Shown here: positions 43,988-52,753 of the stretch, one piece after another
How the letters are laid out: each line of letters starts with the position of its first letter
How positions within the stretch are numbered: position 1 is the stretch's first letter
Assembly (NCBI RefSeq): GCF_002154505.1
Contig: NZ_MUBM01000167.1
Coordinates: 1 to 59,975 of the forward strand
Length of the DNA stretch: 59,975 nt
Direction: 5' to 3'
From: Streptomyces carpinensis
GTDB taxonomy: Bacteria; Actinomycetota; Actinomycetes; Streptomycetales; Streptomycetaceae
Position numbers and translations under genes: made by a program
Notes under the pieces: generated by a model
What the model saw: the letters and a program-made list of their open reading frames with translations, nothing else
Databases searched by the model: none
Told to the model about the DNA's origin: nothing

Positions 43988-44752
43988 ATGGTCGATCTCA
44001 CCCACGTGCGCCACCCGCGCAGCAACGCCTACGACGCCCGTTGGCTCATCGAGCACCAGATGGGGCCGCACCCGCTGTGGCTGCTGGAATGGCTGGCACC
44101 GGCCCTGCGGCTCGACTCCCTGCCACCCGGCGCCCGGGTGCTGGACCTGGGCTGCGGCCGCGCCCTGACCTCCGTTTTCCTGGCCCTGGAGTACGACGTC
44201 CAGGTCACCGCCGCCGATCTGTGGATCAAGCCGGACGACAACGCAGGCCGGATCGCGGAGGTCGGTGTGGCCGACCGCGTGCTGCCGGTCCACGCCGAGG
44301 CGCACGACCTGCCGTTCGGCGAGGGCTCGTTCGACGTGATCGTCTCCATCGACGCCTACCAGTACTTCGGCGCCGACGACCTCTACCTGCCCTACCTGAC
44401 CCGGCTGCTCAAGCCCGGCGGGCGGATCGGGGTCGTGGTGCCGTCGGTGCGGGAGGAGATCGACGGGGTCGAGCCGCCGGAACACCTCAAGGCCCACTGG
44501 GACCCGGGGTTCTGGGCGTTCCACTCCCCCGCCTGGTGGCACCGGAACTGGGCCCGCACCGGGGCCGTGACGGTCGAGACCGCCGACTGGCAGGAGGACG
44601 GCTGGCGCGACTGGCTGCGGTGGAGCGAGGTGTGCGCCGAGCAGAGCCCGAGCGAGTTCATGGCGGGCATGGCGCGGGATTCGGTGGAACTGCTGAACGC
44701 CGACCGGGGGCGCCTGCTGGGGTTCGCCAGGGTCGTGGGACGCCGCGGCTGA
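43988..44752 (+). CDS. class I SAM-dependent methyltransferase
   Basis: The 254-aa enzyme has motif I RVLDLGCGRALTSVFLA (residues about 45-60), an acidic loop VTAADLWIKPDD, HAEAHDLPFGEGSFDVIVSIDAYQYFG, and YLTRLLKPGGRIGVVVPS, so it uses S-adenosylmethionine. The C-terminal half is Trp-rich (WAFHSPAWWHRNWARTG) and may form the acceptor site. Substrate unknown; small-molecule methylation is likelier than DNA or RNA. ATG at 43988 gives the compact fold; an upstream in-frame opening is antisense to the neighbouring gene. A perfect palindromic terminator follows. Confidence 0.85.
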   Translation: MVDLTHVRHPRSNAYDARWLIEHQMGPHPLWLLEWLAPALRLDSLPPGARVLDLGCGRALTSVFLALEYDVQVTAADLWIKPDDNAGRIAEVGVADRVLPVHAEAHDLPFGEGSFDVIVSIDAYQYFGADDLYLPYLTRLLKPGGRIGVVVPSVREEIDGVEPPEHLKAHWDPGFWAFHSPAWWHRNWARTGAVTVETADWQEDGWRDWLRWSEVCAEQSPSEFMAGMARDSVELLNADRGRLLGFARVVGRRG

Positions 44753-44753
44753 G

Positions 44754-44791
44754 CGTACGGCCCCGGAAGGCATGCCTTCCGGGGCCGTACG
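44754..44791. terminator. bidirectional terminator, perfect 38-bp palindrome
   Basis: The 38 bases are a perfect inverted repeat centred on GCATGC (core CCCCGGAAGG / CCTTCCGGGG). They lie in the 52-bp gap between the convergent methyltransferase gene and gatB. Confidence 0.85.
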
Positions 44792-44804
44792 GCACAGACC
44801 GGGC

Positions 44805-46319
44805 TCAGCCCTCGCCGACGCCCAGCTTCTGCAGGATCAGCTCCTTGACGCGGGCGGCGTCGGCCTGGCCGCGGGTGGCCTTCATGACCGCGCCGACCAG
44901 GGCGCCCGCCGCGGCCACCTTGCCGCCGCGGATCTTGTCCGCGACGCCCGGGTTGCCCGCGATGGCCTCGTCGACGGCGGCGGTCAGCGCACCCTCGTCG
45001 GAGACGACCTTCAGGCCGCGCTTGTCGACGACCTCGTCCGGGGTGCCCTCGCCCGCGAGGACGCCCTCGATGACCTGGCGCGCCAGCTTGTCGTTCAGGT
45101 CGCCGGAGGCCACCAGCTCGGTCACCCGGGCGACCTGCTGCGGCGTGATCGCCAGCTCGTCCAGGGCCTTGCCGGACTCGTTGGCGCTGCGCGCCAGCTC
45201 ACCCATCCACCACTTGCGGGCGGAGGCGGCGTCGGCACCGGCGTCGATCGTGGCGACGATCAGGTCCAGCGCGCCGGCGTTGAGGATCGCCTGCATGTCG
45301 GTGGCCGAGATGCCCCACTCCGCCAGCAGCCGGGTGCGGCGGGCCAGCGGCATCTCCGGCAGCGCGGCGCGGATCTCCTCGACCCACTCCCGCGACGGCG
45401 CCACCGGCACCAGGTCGGGCTCGGGGAAGTACCGGTAGTCCTCGGCCTCCTCCTTGACCCGGCCGGAGGTCGTGGAACCCGTGTCCTCGTGGAAGTGGCG
45501 GGTCTCCTGGATCACGGTGCCGCCGCCGTCGAGCACGGCGGCGTGCCGCTGGATCTCGAAGCGCGCCGCCCGCTCGACGGACCGCAGCGAGTTGACGTTC
45601 TTGGTCTCGCTCCGGGTGCCGAACTTGTCCGCGCCCTTGGGCATCAGCGACAGGTTGACGTCGCAGCGCATCTGGCCCATCTCCATGCGGGCCTCGGAGA
45701 CGCCGAGCGCCCTGATGAGCTCGCGCAGTTCGCGGACGTAGGCCTTGGCCACCTCGGGGGCGCGCTCGCCGGCGCCGACGATCGGCTTGGTGACGATCTC
45801 GATCAGCGGGATGCCGGCACGGTTGTAGTCCAGCAGGGAGTGGGACGCGCCGTGGATACGGCCGGTGGCGCCGCCGACGTGGGTCGACTTGCCGGTGTCC
45901 TCCTCCATGTGGGCGCGCTCGATCTCCACGCGGAAGGTCTCGCCGTCCTCCAGCTGCACGTCGAGGTAGCCGTTGAAGGCGATCGGCTCGTCGTACTGGG
46001 AGGTTTGGAAGTTCTTCGGCATGTCCGGATAGAAGTAGTTCTTCCGGGCGAAGCGGCACCACTCGGCGATCTCGCAGTTCAACGCGAGACCGATCTTGAT
46101 CGCCGACTCCACGCCGGTCGCGTTGACGACCGGGAGGGCGCCGGGCAGGCCGAGGCAGGTGGGGCAGGTCTGGGTGTTCGGCTCGGCGCCCAGCGCGGTC
46201 GAACAGCCGCAGAACATCTTGGTCTTGGTGCCGAGTTCGACATGGACCTCGAGGCCCATGACGGGGTCGTACGACGCCAGCGCGTCCTCGTACGACACCA
46301 GGTCGGTCGTGGTGGTCAC
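44805..46319 (-). CDS. gatB: aspartyl/glutamyl-tRNA amidotransferase subunit B
   Basis: The 504-aa subunit activates the Glu or Asp mischarged on tRNA-Gln or tRNA-Asn and guides the tRNA to GatA. It begins YDPVMGLEVHVELGTKTKMFCGCS; the Cys residues in KMFCGCS and TCPTCLGLPG bind zinc. HMEEDTGKSTH and the C-terminal YqeY-like helical tail (EWGISATDMQAIL to the end) complete the family pattern. GTG at 46319. It follows an 80-aa gene by 15 bp in the gatC-gatA operon. Confidence 0.96.
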   Translation of the reverse strand: MTTTTDLVSYEDALASYDPVMGLEVHVELGTKTKMFCGCSTALGAEPNTQTCPTCLGLPGALPVVNATGVESAIKIGLALNCEIAEWCRFARKNYFYPDMPKNFQTSQYDEPIAFNGYLDVQLEDGETFRVEIERAHMEEDTGKSTHVGGATGRIHGASHSLLDYNRAGIPLIEIVTKPIVGAGERAPEVAKAYVRELRELIRALGVSEARMEMGQMRCDVNLSLMPKGADKFGTRSETKNVNSLRSVERAARFEIQRHAAVLDGGGTVIQETRHFHEDTGSTTSGRVKEEAEDYRYFPEPDLVPVAPSREWVEEIRAALPEMPLARRTRLLAEWGISATDMQAILNAGALDLIVATIDAGADAASARKWWMGELARSANESGKALDELAITPQQVARVTELVASGDLNDKLARQVIEGVLAGEGTPDEVVDKRGLKVVSDEGALTAAVDEAIAGNPGVADKIRGGKVAAAGALVGAVMKATRGQADAARVKELILQKLGVGEG

Positions 46320-46334
46320 GGTGAAACTTCCCTC

Positions 46335-46573
46335 TCAGCCCAGCAGGACGTCGTCGTCGCCCAGCCGCTTCAGCTCGCGATAGAGGATGGCGAGGCCGGT
46401 GACGACGCCGGCAGCGGTCACCACGGCGTCGATCAACCGCAGGGTGTCGCTCTCGGCGCGGGCCTTCTTGATCTGCTTGGCGACACCGATCGCGCCGAAC
46501 GCGGTGGTGGCCATCGACAGGTACGTACCGGACTTGGACTTCTTGAAGCCCTTGGCCTTGGACAGTGCCTTGC

Positions 46574-46577
<4 letters not shown>
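46335..46577 (-). CDS. 80-aa protein encoded between gatA and gatB
   Basis: SKALSKAKGFKKSKSGTYLSMATTAFGAIGVAKQIKKARAE begins with a Lys-rich segment. One or two hydrophobic helices follow (about 22-35 and 45-65), ending LGDDDVLLG. GTG at 46577 overlaps the gatA stop by four bases (GTGA), with GGAGG about ten bases upstream. The position in the gat operon looks conserved in Streptomyces from memory. It may be a membrane-associated partner of the amidotransferase or simply a passenger; function unknown. Confidence 0.75.
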
Positions 46578-48076
<1,499 letters not shown>

Positions 48077-48081
48077 GGCTC

Positions 48082-48378
48082 TCACTCCTCACCCAGGATC
48101 TGCGGCACCTTGAAACGCTGCTGCTCCTGGGCCGGGGCGCCGGACAGCGCCTGCTCGGGGGTGAGCGACGGACGGACCTCGTCCGCGCGCATGACGTTGG
48201 TCAGCGGCAGCGGGTGGGAGGTCGGCGGTACGTCTTGGTCGGCGACCTCACTGACGCGGGCCACCGCGCCGATGATGTCGTCCAGCTGTCCCGCGAAGTG
48301 GTCGAGCTCTTCGGGCTTCAGCTCCAGACGCGCCAGCCGGGCGAGGTGGGCGACCTCCTCGCGCGTGATGCCAGGCAT
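48082..48378 (-). CDS. gatC: aspartyl/glutamyl-tRNA amidotransferase subunit C
   Basis: The 98-aa linker protein stabilises GatAB. ITREEVAHLARLARLELKPEELDHFAGQLDDIIGAVARVSEVAD is the family core; the Pro-rich middle and RPSLTPEQALSGAPAQEQQRFKVPQIL end wrap the partner subunits. ATG at 48378. First gene of the gat operon; the 180-bp upstream gap holds a large inverted repeat at 48421-48476. Confidence 0.95.
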   Translation of the reverse strand: MPGITREEVAHLARLARLELKPEELDHFAGQLDDIIGAVARVSEVADQDVPPTSHPLPLTNVMRADEVRPSLTPEQALSGAPAQEQQRFKVPQILGEE

Positions 48379-48420
48379 GCAGCGTTCCTCTGGGGTGAGT
48401 GTGTGTGGTTTGGGCCGGGG

Positions 48421-48476
48421 CCTGTCGTCACATTCCCGTCGTCCGCCCGAAGGGCAGGCGGGAATGTGACGACAGG
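48421..48476. repeat. inverted repeat with 18-bp perfect arms upstream of gatC
   Basis: CCTGTCGTCACATTCCCG (48421-48438) and its complement (48459-48476) enclose a 20-bp centre that itself contains GCCC-GAA-GGGC. Pairing extends outward with one mismatch (GGGG/TCCC). The cupin gene ends 82 bp further left on the other side, reading away from it, so this is not an obvious terminator for either neighbour; it may be a mobile-type palindromic repeat or a cis-RNA in the gat leader. Confidence 0.65.
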
Positions 48477-48558
48477 TCCCAATCCTATGGGGCGGGGGGC
48501 AGTGGGCGTGAAACGGTTTCCCCCGGCCGACCGGCCTCTGTCGGTCGGCCGGGGCGGC

Positions 48559-49053
48559 TCAGCCGCGGCGGGTCTCCCAGGCCGTGCTCTTCAGGAAGTG
48601 GTTGTCGTAGAGATCCTGCACTTCGAGGATGCTCTCCGGGGTGACCTCGCCGAGGCGGATGCGCTGGAGGTGGCGGAAGTACTCGAAGCGCTCCACGCCC
48701 GGGGTGATGACGATGAGGATGTCGGCCGCGGTGCCGGGCGCGGCGGCGAAGGCGTGCGGCCGGCCCGGCGGGACGACGACGAGGTCGCCGCGCTCGGCGG
48801 TGACCACGTCGTCTCCGGAGAGCAGCTCGGCTGCGCCGTCCAGCATGAAGAACATCTCGGCGGAGTTGTCGTGCCAGTGCGGGTGGGCCCCGTCGGCGCC
48901 CTCGGTGAGGGTGACGCGCACGGTGGACAGCGCGCCTCCCGTGGCGCTGCTGTCGGCCAGCAGCTTGACGGCGACGGGGGCACCGCCCACCACCTCGGCC
49001 TCGGCCTCGCGGACGATCACGGACTCTTCGAACTTCGGTACGAACAGCGACAT
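48559..49053 (-). CDS. cupin-domain protein
   Basis: The 164-aa single-cupin protein has motif 1 HPHWHDNSAEMFFMLDGAAEL and motif 2 GDLVVVPPGRPHAFAA, with His and Glu residues placed to hold a metal ion. The longer C-terminal helical tail (EVTPESILEVQDLYDNHFLKSTAWE) is usual in quercetinase-like and hydroxylase-like small cupins. Function not assigned. ATG at 49053 with GGGGGAG upstream. It is 26 bp from the frameshifted DUF4267 gene and may once have been co-transcribed with it. Confidence 0.8.
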   Translation of the reverse strand: MSLFVPKFEESVIVREAEAEVVGGAPVAVKLLADSSATGGALSTVRVTLTEGADGAHPHWHDNSAEMFFMLDGAAELLSGDDVVTAERGDLVVVPPGRPHAFAAAPGTAADILIVITPGVERFEYFRHLQRIRLGEVTPESILEVQDLYDNHFLKSTAWETRRG

Positions 49054-49079
49054 GGACGTTCTCCCCCTGTGTGGTTCGG

Positions 49080-49441
49080 TCAGACCGCGAAGAGCAGTCC
49101 GGCACTGATCAGTACAACGATCGCGGTGGCGAAGTGGATCCCGAACGCGACCGCCTTCGCCCCGCCGTGACGCAGGACTATCAGAGTGTCGGCGAGCGAG
49201 TGCCACGCAGACCATGAACCAGGCCTCGGCACGGGCACCGTCGAAGGCCAGCAGGACCAGGCCCAGCAGCCCGAAGGTGCCGTCCCTGAGGCCCTTGATC
49301 GACAGATAGGCGCCCGCGTCGCCACGGGGGTCGGCCGGGACGCCGTAGCCGGCCGCGGCCGGGCCGGAACAGGAACCGGTAGCCGAGGAACACGCAGAAC
49401 AGGTCAAGCAGCACGGCCAGGGTGTACGCGGTGACGGTCAT
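49080..49441 (-). pseudogene. frameshifted DUF4267-like membrane protein gene
   Basis: Three overlapping frames join into one plausible protein: MTVTAYTLAVLLDLFCVFLGYRFLFRPG, then AAAGYGVPADPRGDAGAYLSIKGLRDGTFGLLGLVLLAF and ARAEAWFMVC, then ADTLIVLRHGGAKAVAFGIHFATAIVVLISAGLLF. The parts match the four-helix DUF4267 membrane family in order. Two shifts, each equivalent to one inserted base (or two lost), fall near 49360-49385 (a G/C run) and near 49190-49215. It is divergent from a likewise frameshifted TetR gene. Real decay and assembly errors both remain possible. Confidence 0.75.
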
Positions 49442-49466
49442 CTCGCTCCCCCTCATCGCCGGATAT

Positions 49467-49479
49467 CTAGCATCGCTAG
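49467..49479. promoter_or_regulatory. palindrome CTAGCATCGCTAG between the TetR and DUF4267 remnants
   Basis: Perfect 5-bp arms around ATC, with a related CTAGCG at about 49518, in the divergent intergenic region. It fits a TetR-type operator for the regulator at 49539. A 13-bp size is short for TetR, so a longer, less symmetric site is likely. Confidence 0.4.
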
Positions 49480-49538
49480 GAACAAGAGCGAGGATCTCGG
49501 AGCATCGACAGAAGCACTAGCGACGCCAGAATTCCGCC

Positions 49539-50124
49539 ATGACGATCCAGAAGCGCCGGGAGCGCGAACGAGCGGAACGCGAGCGGCTGATCGTGACGGC
49601 CGCACGGGAGCCGGCGGAGACGGAGGCTGGAACGCGGTCACCACGCGCCGGCCGGCCGCCGAGATCGAGTACCGCCGGCCGGTCCTCTACAGCCGCTTCA
49701 ACGGCAAGGGCGCGATCACGGCGGCGGTCGCGGTGAGGGCAGCGCGGAGCCGGCGGCCGAGATGCGCAAGACACGCACGGCGGCCGGCGAAGCCCGGGAG
49801 GCGCCGGCGGCCGTCGGGGAGGCGTACACCGCCTTCGCCCGGCAACGGCCCGCGCTCTACGACGCGATGTTCACACACCCGGTGGACCTGCCGTTCGCGA
49901 CGCCGGAGGCCCCCGCCGCACTGCAGGAGGCGTTCGGCGAACTGGCCCGGGCCGTCGAGCCGGTCACGGTCGAGGGCGACGGCCCCGGACTGCTCACGGA
50001 GACTTTCTGGGCCGGGCTGCACGGCCTGGTGACCCTGATGCGCAGCGGCCGGCTGCCGGAGGAGGCCCACGAGCGCCGGCTCGCGCTGCTGATCGGTCAC
50101 TTCATGCCGCACGGCACGGCATGA
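49539..50124 (+). pseudogene. frameshifted TetR family regulator gene
   Basis: The start ATG leads TIQKRRERERAERERLIVTAARE; after a shift near 49625-49635 the helix-turn-helix continues in another frame as GWNAVTTRRPAAEIEYRRPVLYSRFNGKGAITAAVAV; after a second shift near 49737-49742 the C-terminal domain runs to 50124 (EMRKTRTAAGE ... GLHGLVTLMRSGRL ... LIGHFMPHG). Together these form one TetR protein of about 195 aa. The HTH also carries Arg replacements of residues that are normally Leu or Gln in homologues, which argues for decay in addition to any assembly error. Confidence 0.75.
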
Positions 50125-50192
50125 ACCGGGCGAGCCTGGCCCGACGTCAGAGCCGGCGGCCGGGCGGCCTGTTCACCGACCCGGCGAGCCGG

Positions 50193-50215
50193 GCCCGCCC
50201 CCGGAACGGGCGGGC
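50193..50215. terminator. terminator between the TetR remnant and rmdB
   Basis: GCCCGCCC (50193-50200) pairs with GGGCGGGC (50208-50215) around CCGGAAC in a 98-bp convergent gap. Confidence 0.6.
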
Positions 50216-50222
50216 GGCCGGT

Positions 50223-52493
50223 TCACTCGTCGGACGCCGCCGCGGGCAGCGCGGCGGCGGGCCGCACCCAGCCGCGCGATCCGCGCGCCCGCAGCCACGC
50301 CGTGGTCTCCTCGGCCGGCATCGCCGCCGCTACCAGCCAGCCCTGCACGGCGTCGCAGCCCAGGTCCCGCAGCCGCTCCCAGGTCTCGTCGTCCTCGACG
50401 CCCTCCGCCACCACGAGCAGCCCGAGGGAGTGGGCGAGATCGACCGTGCAGCGCACGATCTCGGCGTCCTCGGTGTCCACCGCCAGCCGGGCCACGAACG
50501 AACGGTCGATCTTCAGCTCGCTCACCGGCAGCCTGCGCAGGTGCACCAGCGAGGAGTAGCCGGTGCCGAAGTCGTCCAACGACATCTTCACGCCGTGCGC
50601 GGTCAGTGCGGCCAGCGTGTCGGCGGCCCGCTGGGGGTCCTCCAGCAGCACGTGCTCGGTGATCTCCAACTGCAGCGCACCCGCCGGGACGCCGTGCCGG
50701 GCCAGCCGGGCGGCGACCGAGCCGGCGAAGCCCGGGGTGTGCACGTCGCGGGGGGAGACGTTGACCGCGACCGGGACGAACAGGCCCTGGGCGCGCCACC
50801 TCGCGACCTGCCCGAGGGCGGTCTCCAGCACGTACTCCGTCAGATGGGGCATCAGCCCCGAGGACTCGGCGATCGCTATGAACTCGTCCGGCGGGACCTT
50901 GCCGCGCTCCGGGTGCACCCAGCGCACCAGCGCCTCCAGGCCGGCCACCTGGCCGTCGAAGCGGACCTTGGGCTGGTAGTGCAGCTGGACCTCGTGGGCG
51001 TCCAGGGCCCGGCGCAGATCGCCGAGCAGCCCGAGCCGGTCGGGGGTGTTGGAGTCCCGCTTGGACTCGTAGGCCTCCACGCCCGTACGGTCGCGCTTGG
51101 CCTGGTACATCGCCACGTCCGCGCGGCGCAGCATGCCCTCGGCGTCCAGGGCGTGGTCGGGGAAGACGGCGACACCGGCGCTCGCCTCCAGGACGAGGGT
51201 GAGCCCGTCGAGGTCGAGCGGCGAGCTGAGGGTGGTGACCAGGCCGCGCGCGATGCGGGTGGCGGACGTCGTGGAGTCGGCCACGGGCAGTAACACGGCG
51301 AACTCGTCCCCGCCGAGCCGCGCGGCCTCCGCCCCGCGCGGCAGGGCCTGGCGCAGCCGGTCGGCGATCTGCAGCAGCAGTCGGTCACCGGCGAGATGAC
51401 CGAGCGTGTCGTTGACCGAACGGAAGCGGTCGAGGTCGATCAGCATCAGGGCGGCCCGGGCGCCCATGCGCTCGGCGTCGTCGAGGGCGGTCCAGATGCG
51501 CTCCAGGAGCCACTGCCGGTTGGGCAGCCCGGTCAGCGGGTCGCGCAGCTGCTCCTCGGCCCGGGCGCGGGCTATCCAGAGGGTGAAGTCCACGGCGATG
51601 AGCGGGATGGAGAACAGCGGCAGCAGCACGGGTTCGGCGTCGGCGACGACGCAGACCAGCGGGGCGATGCCGAGCAGGGCGACGGCGACCAGGCCCTGTC
51701 TGACCAGGGCGGTCCGGGCGACGGTGGGCAGTCCGTCGGCGGGCGGGGAGTGCAGGTACCACAGCAGGACGCGGGTGACCGCGAGGTAGACAGCGGCGGC
51801 CAGCACCACCTCGGGGACGGTGTACGCGCTCCAGGTGCCCGGGTCCCAGGGCCGCTCGACGTCGGGGACGCGGCCGAAGGCGCCGAGGACGAGGGCGGCC
51901 ATGCCGATGCCGAGGATGTCCACCGCGCCGTGCAGCACGCCGGGCCGCCAGCCGTGGCGCCTGGCTATGCCGACCAGGACGACGACGGTCAGGCTCACCA
52001 TGCCCGCGGGCACCCAGCCGTAGAGCAGGAGCACGGCGAGGGTGAGTGCGGTGCCGGAACCCGTGCCGCCCCACCAGCGGGAGCGGCCGAGCATGACCAG
52101 GTGGCCGACGATGATCCCGGTGAGCACGGCCAGGGACCAGCCGGCCGTGCCGGACGGGAAGAGCGCGTGGCCGCCCGCGAACGCCCGGCAGAAGCCGGCG
52201 CCGAGGACGAGCCCGGCCGCCGCGACGACGCCCGCGGGCAGGTGCCGCAGTGCCGGGTGCCGTGCGGGTCCCGTGCCCGGCCCGCCCGGCCCGGCGGGCG
52301 GGTCACCGGCCGGCTGTGCGCGGACGCGGATCTCCGCCGCCGTGTACTGTCCGGCAGGGCTTGCGGTGTGCCCCGCACGCCCTGGATGCTTCTGGGCGCC
52401 CGAACGCTCCCCCGTCCGCCCCAGGCACCCGCGCCATACGCCGGTCACCCGGCGCAGCCGTGAGTGCGGGGCGGCGCTCTCGGTCGGTTCCAT
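50223..52493 (-). CDS. rmdB: membrane GGDEF-EAL protein, c-di-GMP phosphodiesterase
   Basis: The 756-aa protein has a Pro/Gly-rich N-terminus, about eight membrane helices (residues about 80-300), GGDEF (RDPLTGLPNR; RLGGDEFAVL, motif at 394-398) and a full EAL domain (GLEALVRW at about 519-526; NVSPRDV; LEITEH; SLDDFGTGYSSL; LKIDRSFV). Unlike CdgD, all metal-binding EAL residues look intact, so c-di-GMP hydrolysis is expected; the GGDEF is also intact. It resembles RmdB of S. coelicolor, which I recall beside ligA and as an active phosphodiesterase required for normal development. ATG at 52493 with GAGAGGGA upstream. Transcription probably starts just after ligA, giving a leader of about 220 nt. 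Confidence 0.88.
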   Translation of the reverse strand: MEPTESAAPHSRLRRVTGVWRGCLGRTGERSGAQKHPGRAGHTASPAGQYTAAEIRVRAQPAGDPPAGPGGPGTGPARHPALRHLPAGVVAAAGLVLGAGFCRAFAGGHALFPSGTAGWSLAVLTGIIVGHLVMLGRSRWWGGTGSGTALTLAVLLLYGWVPAGMVSLTVVVLVGIARRHGWRPGVLHGAVDILGIGMAALVLGAFGRVPDVERPWDPGTWSAYTVPEVVLAAAVYLAVTRVLLWYLHSPPADGLPTVARTALVRQGLVAVALLGIAPLVCVVADAEPVLLPLFSIPLIAVDFTLWIARARAEEQLRDPLTGLPNRQWLLERIWTALDDAERMGARAALMLIDLDRFRSVNDTLGHLAGDRLLLQIADRLRQALPRGAEAARLGGDEFAVLLPVADSTTSATRIARGLVTTLSSPLDLDGLTLVLEASAGVAVFPDHALDAEGMLRRADVAMYQAKRDRTGVEAYESKRDSNTPDRLGLLGDLRRALDAHEVQLHYQPKVRFDGQVAGLEALVRWVHPERGKVPPDEFIAIAESSGLMPHLTEYVLETALGQVARWRAQGLFVPVAVNVSPRDVHTPGFAGSVAARLARHGVPAGALQLEITEHVLLEDPQRAADTLAALTAHGVKMSLDDFGTGYSSLVHLRRLPVSELKIDRSFVARLAVDTEDAEIVRCTVDLAHSLGLLVVAEGVEDDETWERLRDLGCDAVQGWLVAAAMPAEETTAWLRARGSRGWVRPAAALPAAASDE

Positions 52494-52715
52494 TCCCGTC
52501 CCTCTCACAGCCGGCGGTGCCCGCGCCACGCGGCCCGATGCCCGACGTTCCCGGGTGGCACCGCGCTGGAAAACCCTTCCACGCACTCGTTGAGGAGCAC
52601 GGGGATGCCCCGACCGCAGCTGGGCACGGCAGGCGCACCCCTCAACAGTAGGACGCGGAAGGCTTCCACGGGCAGCGGTCGTCGACGGTTGCCCGAATAC
52701 GCCCCGGCCACCCGT
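52494..52715 (-). ncRNA. candidate structured leader RNA of rmdB
   Basis: The 260-bp region between the ligA stop and rmdB holds several strong self-complementary segments on the minus strand: GTTGAGG/CCTCAAC arms (52640-52646 with 52589-52595) enclosing GGGGCATCCCC; GGAA-GCC-TTCC; and CGGGCA/TGCCCG. The pattern of a long-range closing stem with internal hairpins resembles a cis-regulatory RNA. It has a short in-frame coding look as well (LLLRGAPAVPSCGRGIPVLL), so a conserved peptide cannot be excluded. It is not a riboswitch class I recognise. Confidence 0.45.
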
Positions 52716-52721
52716 ATGCAT

Positions 52722-52750
52722 CTGATATGCGCAGAACGCGTGGCCTTCAA
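52722..52750 (-). promoter_or_regulatory. rmdB promoter
   Basis: On the minus strand TTGAAG (-35, 52745-52750), a 17-bp spacer and TATCAG (-10, 52722-52727) lie immediately after the ligA stop. Each hexamer matches four of six consensus bases. Start would be about 52715. Confidence 0.5.
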
Positions 52751-52753
52751 CCG

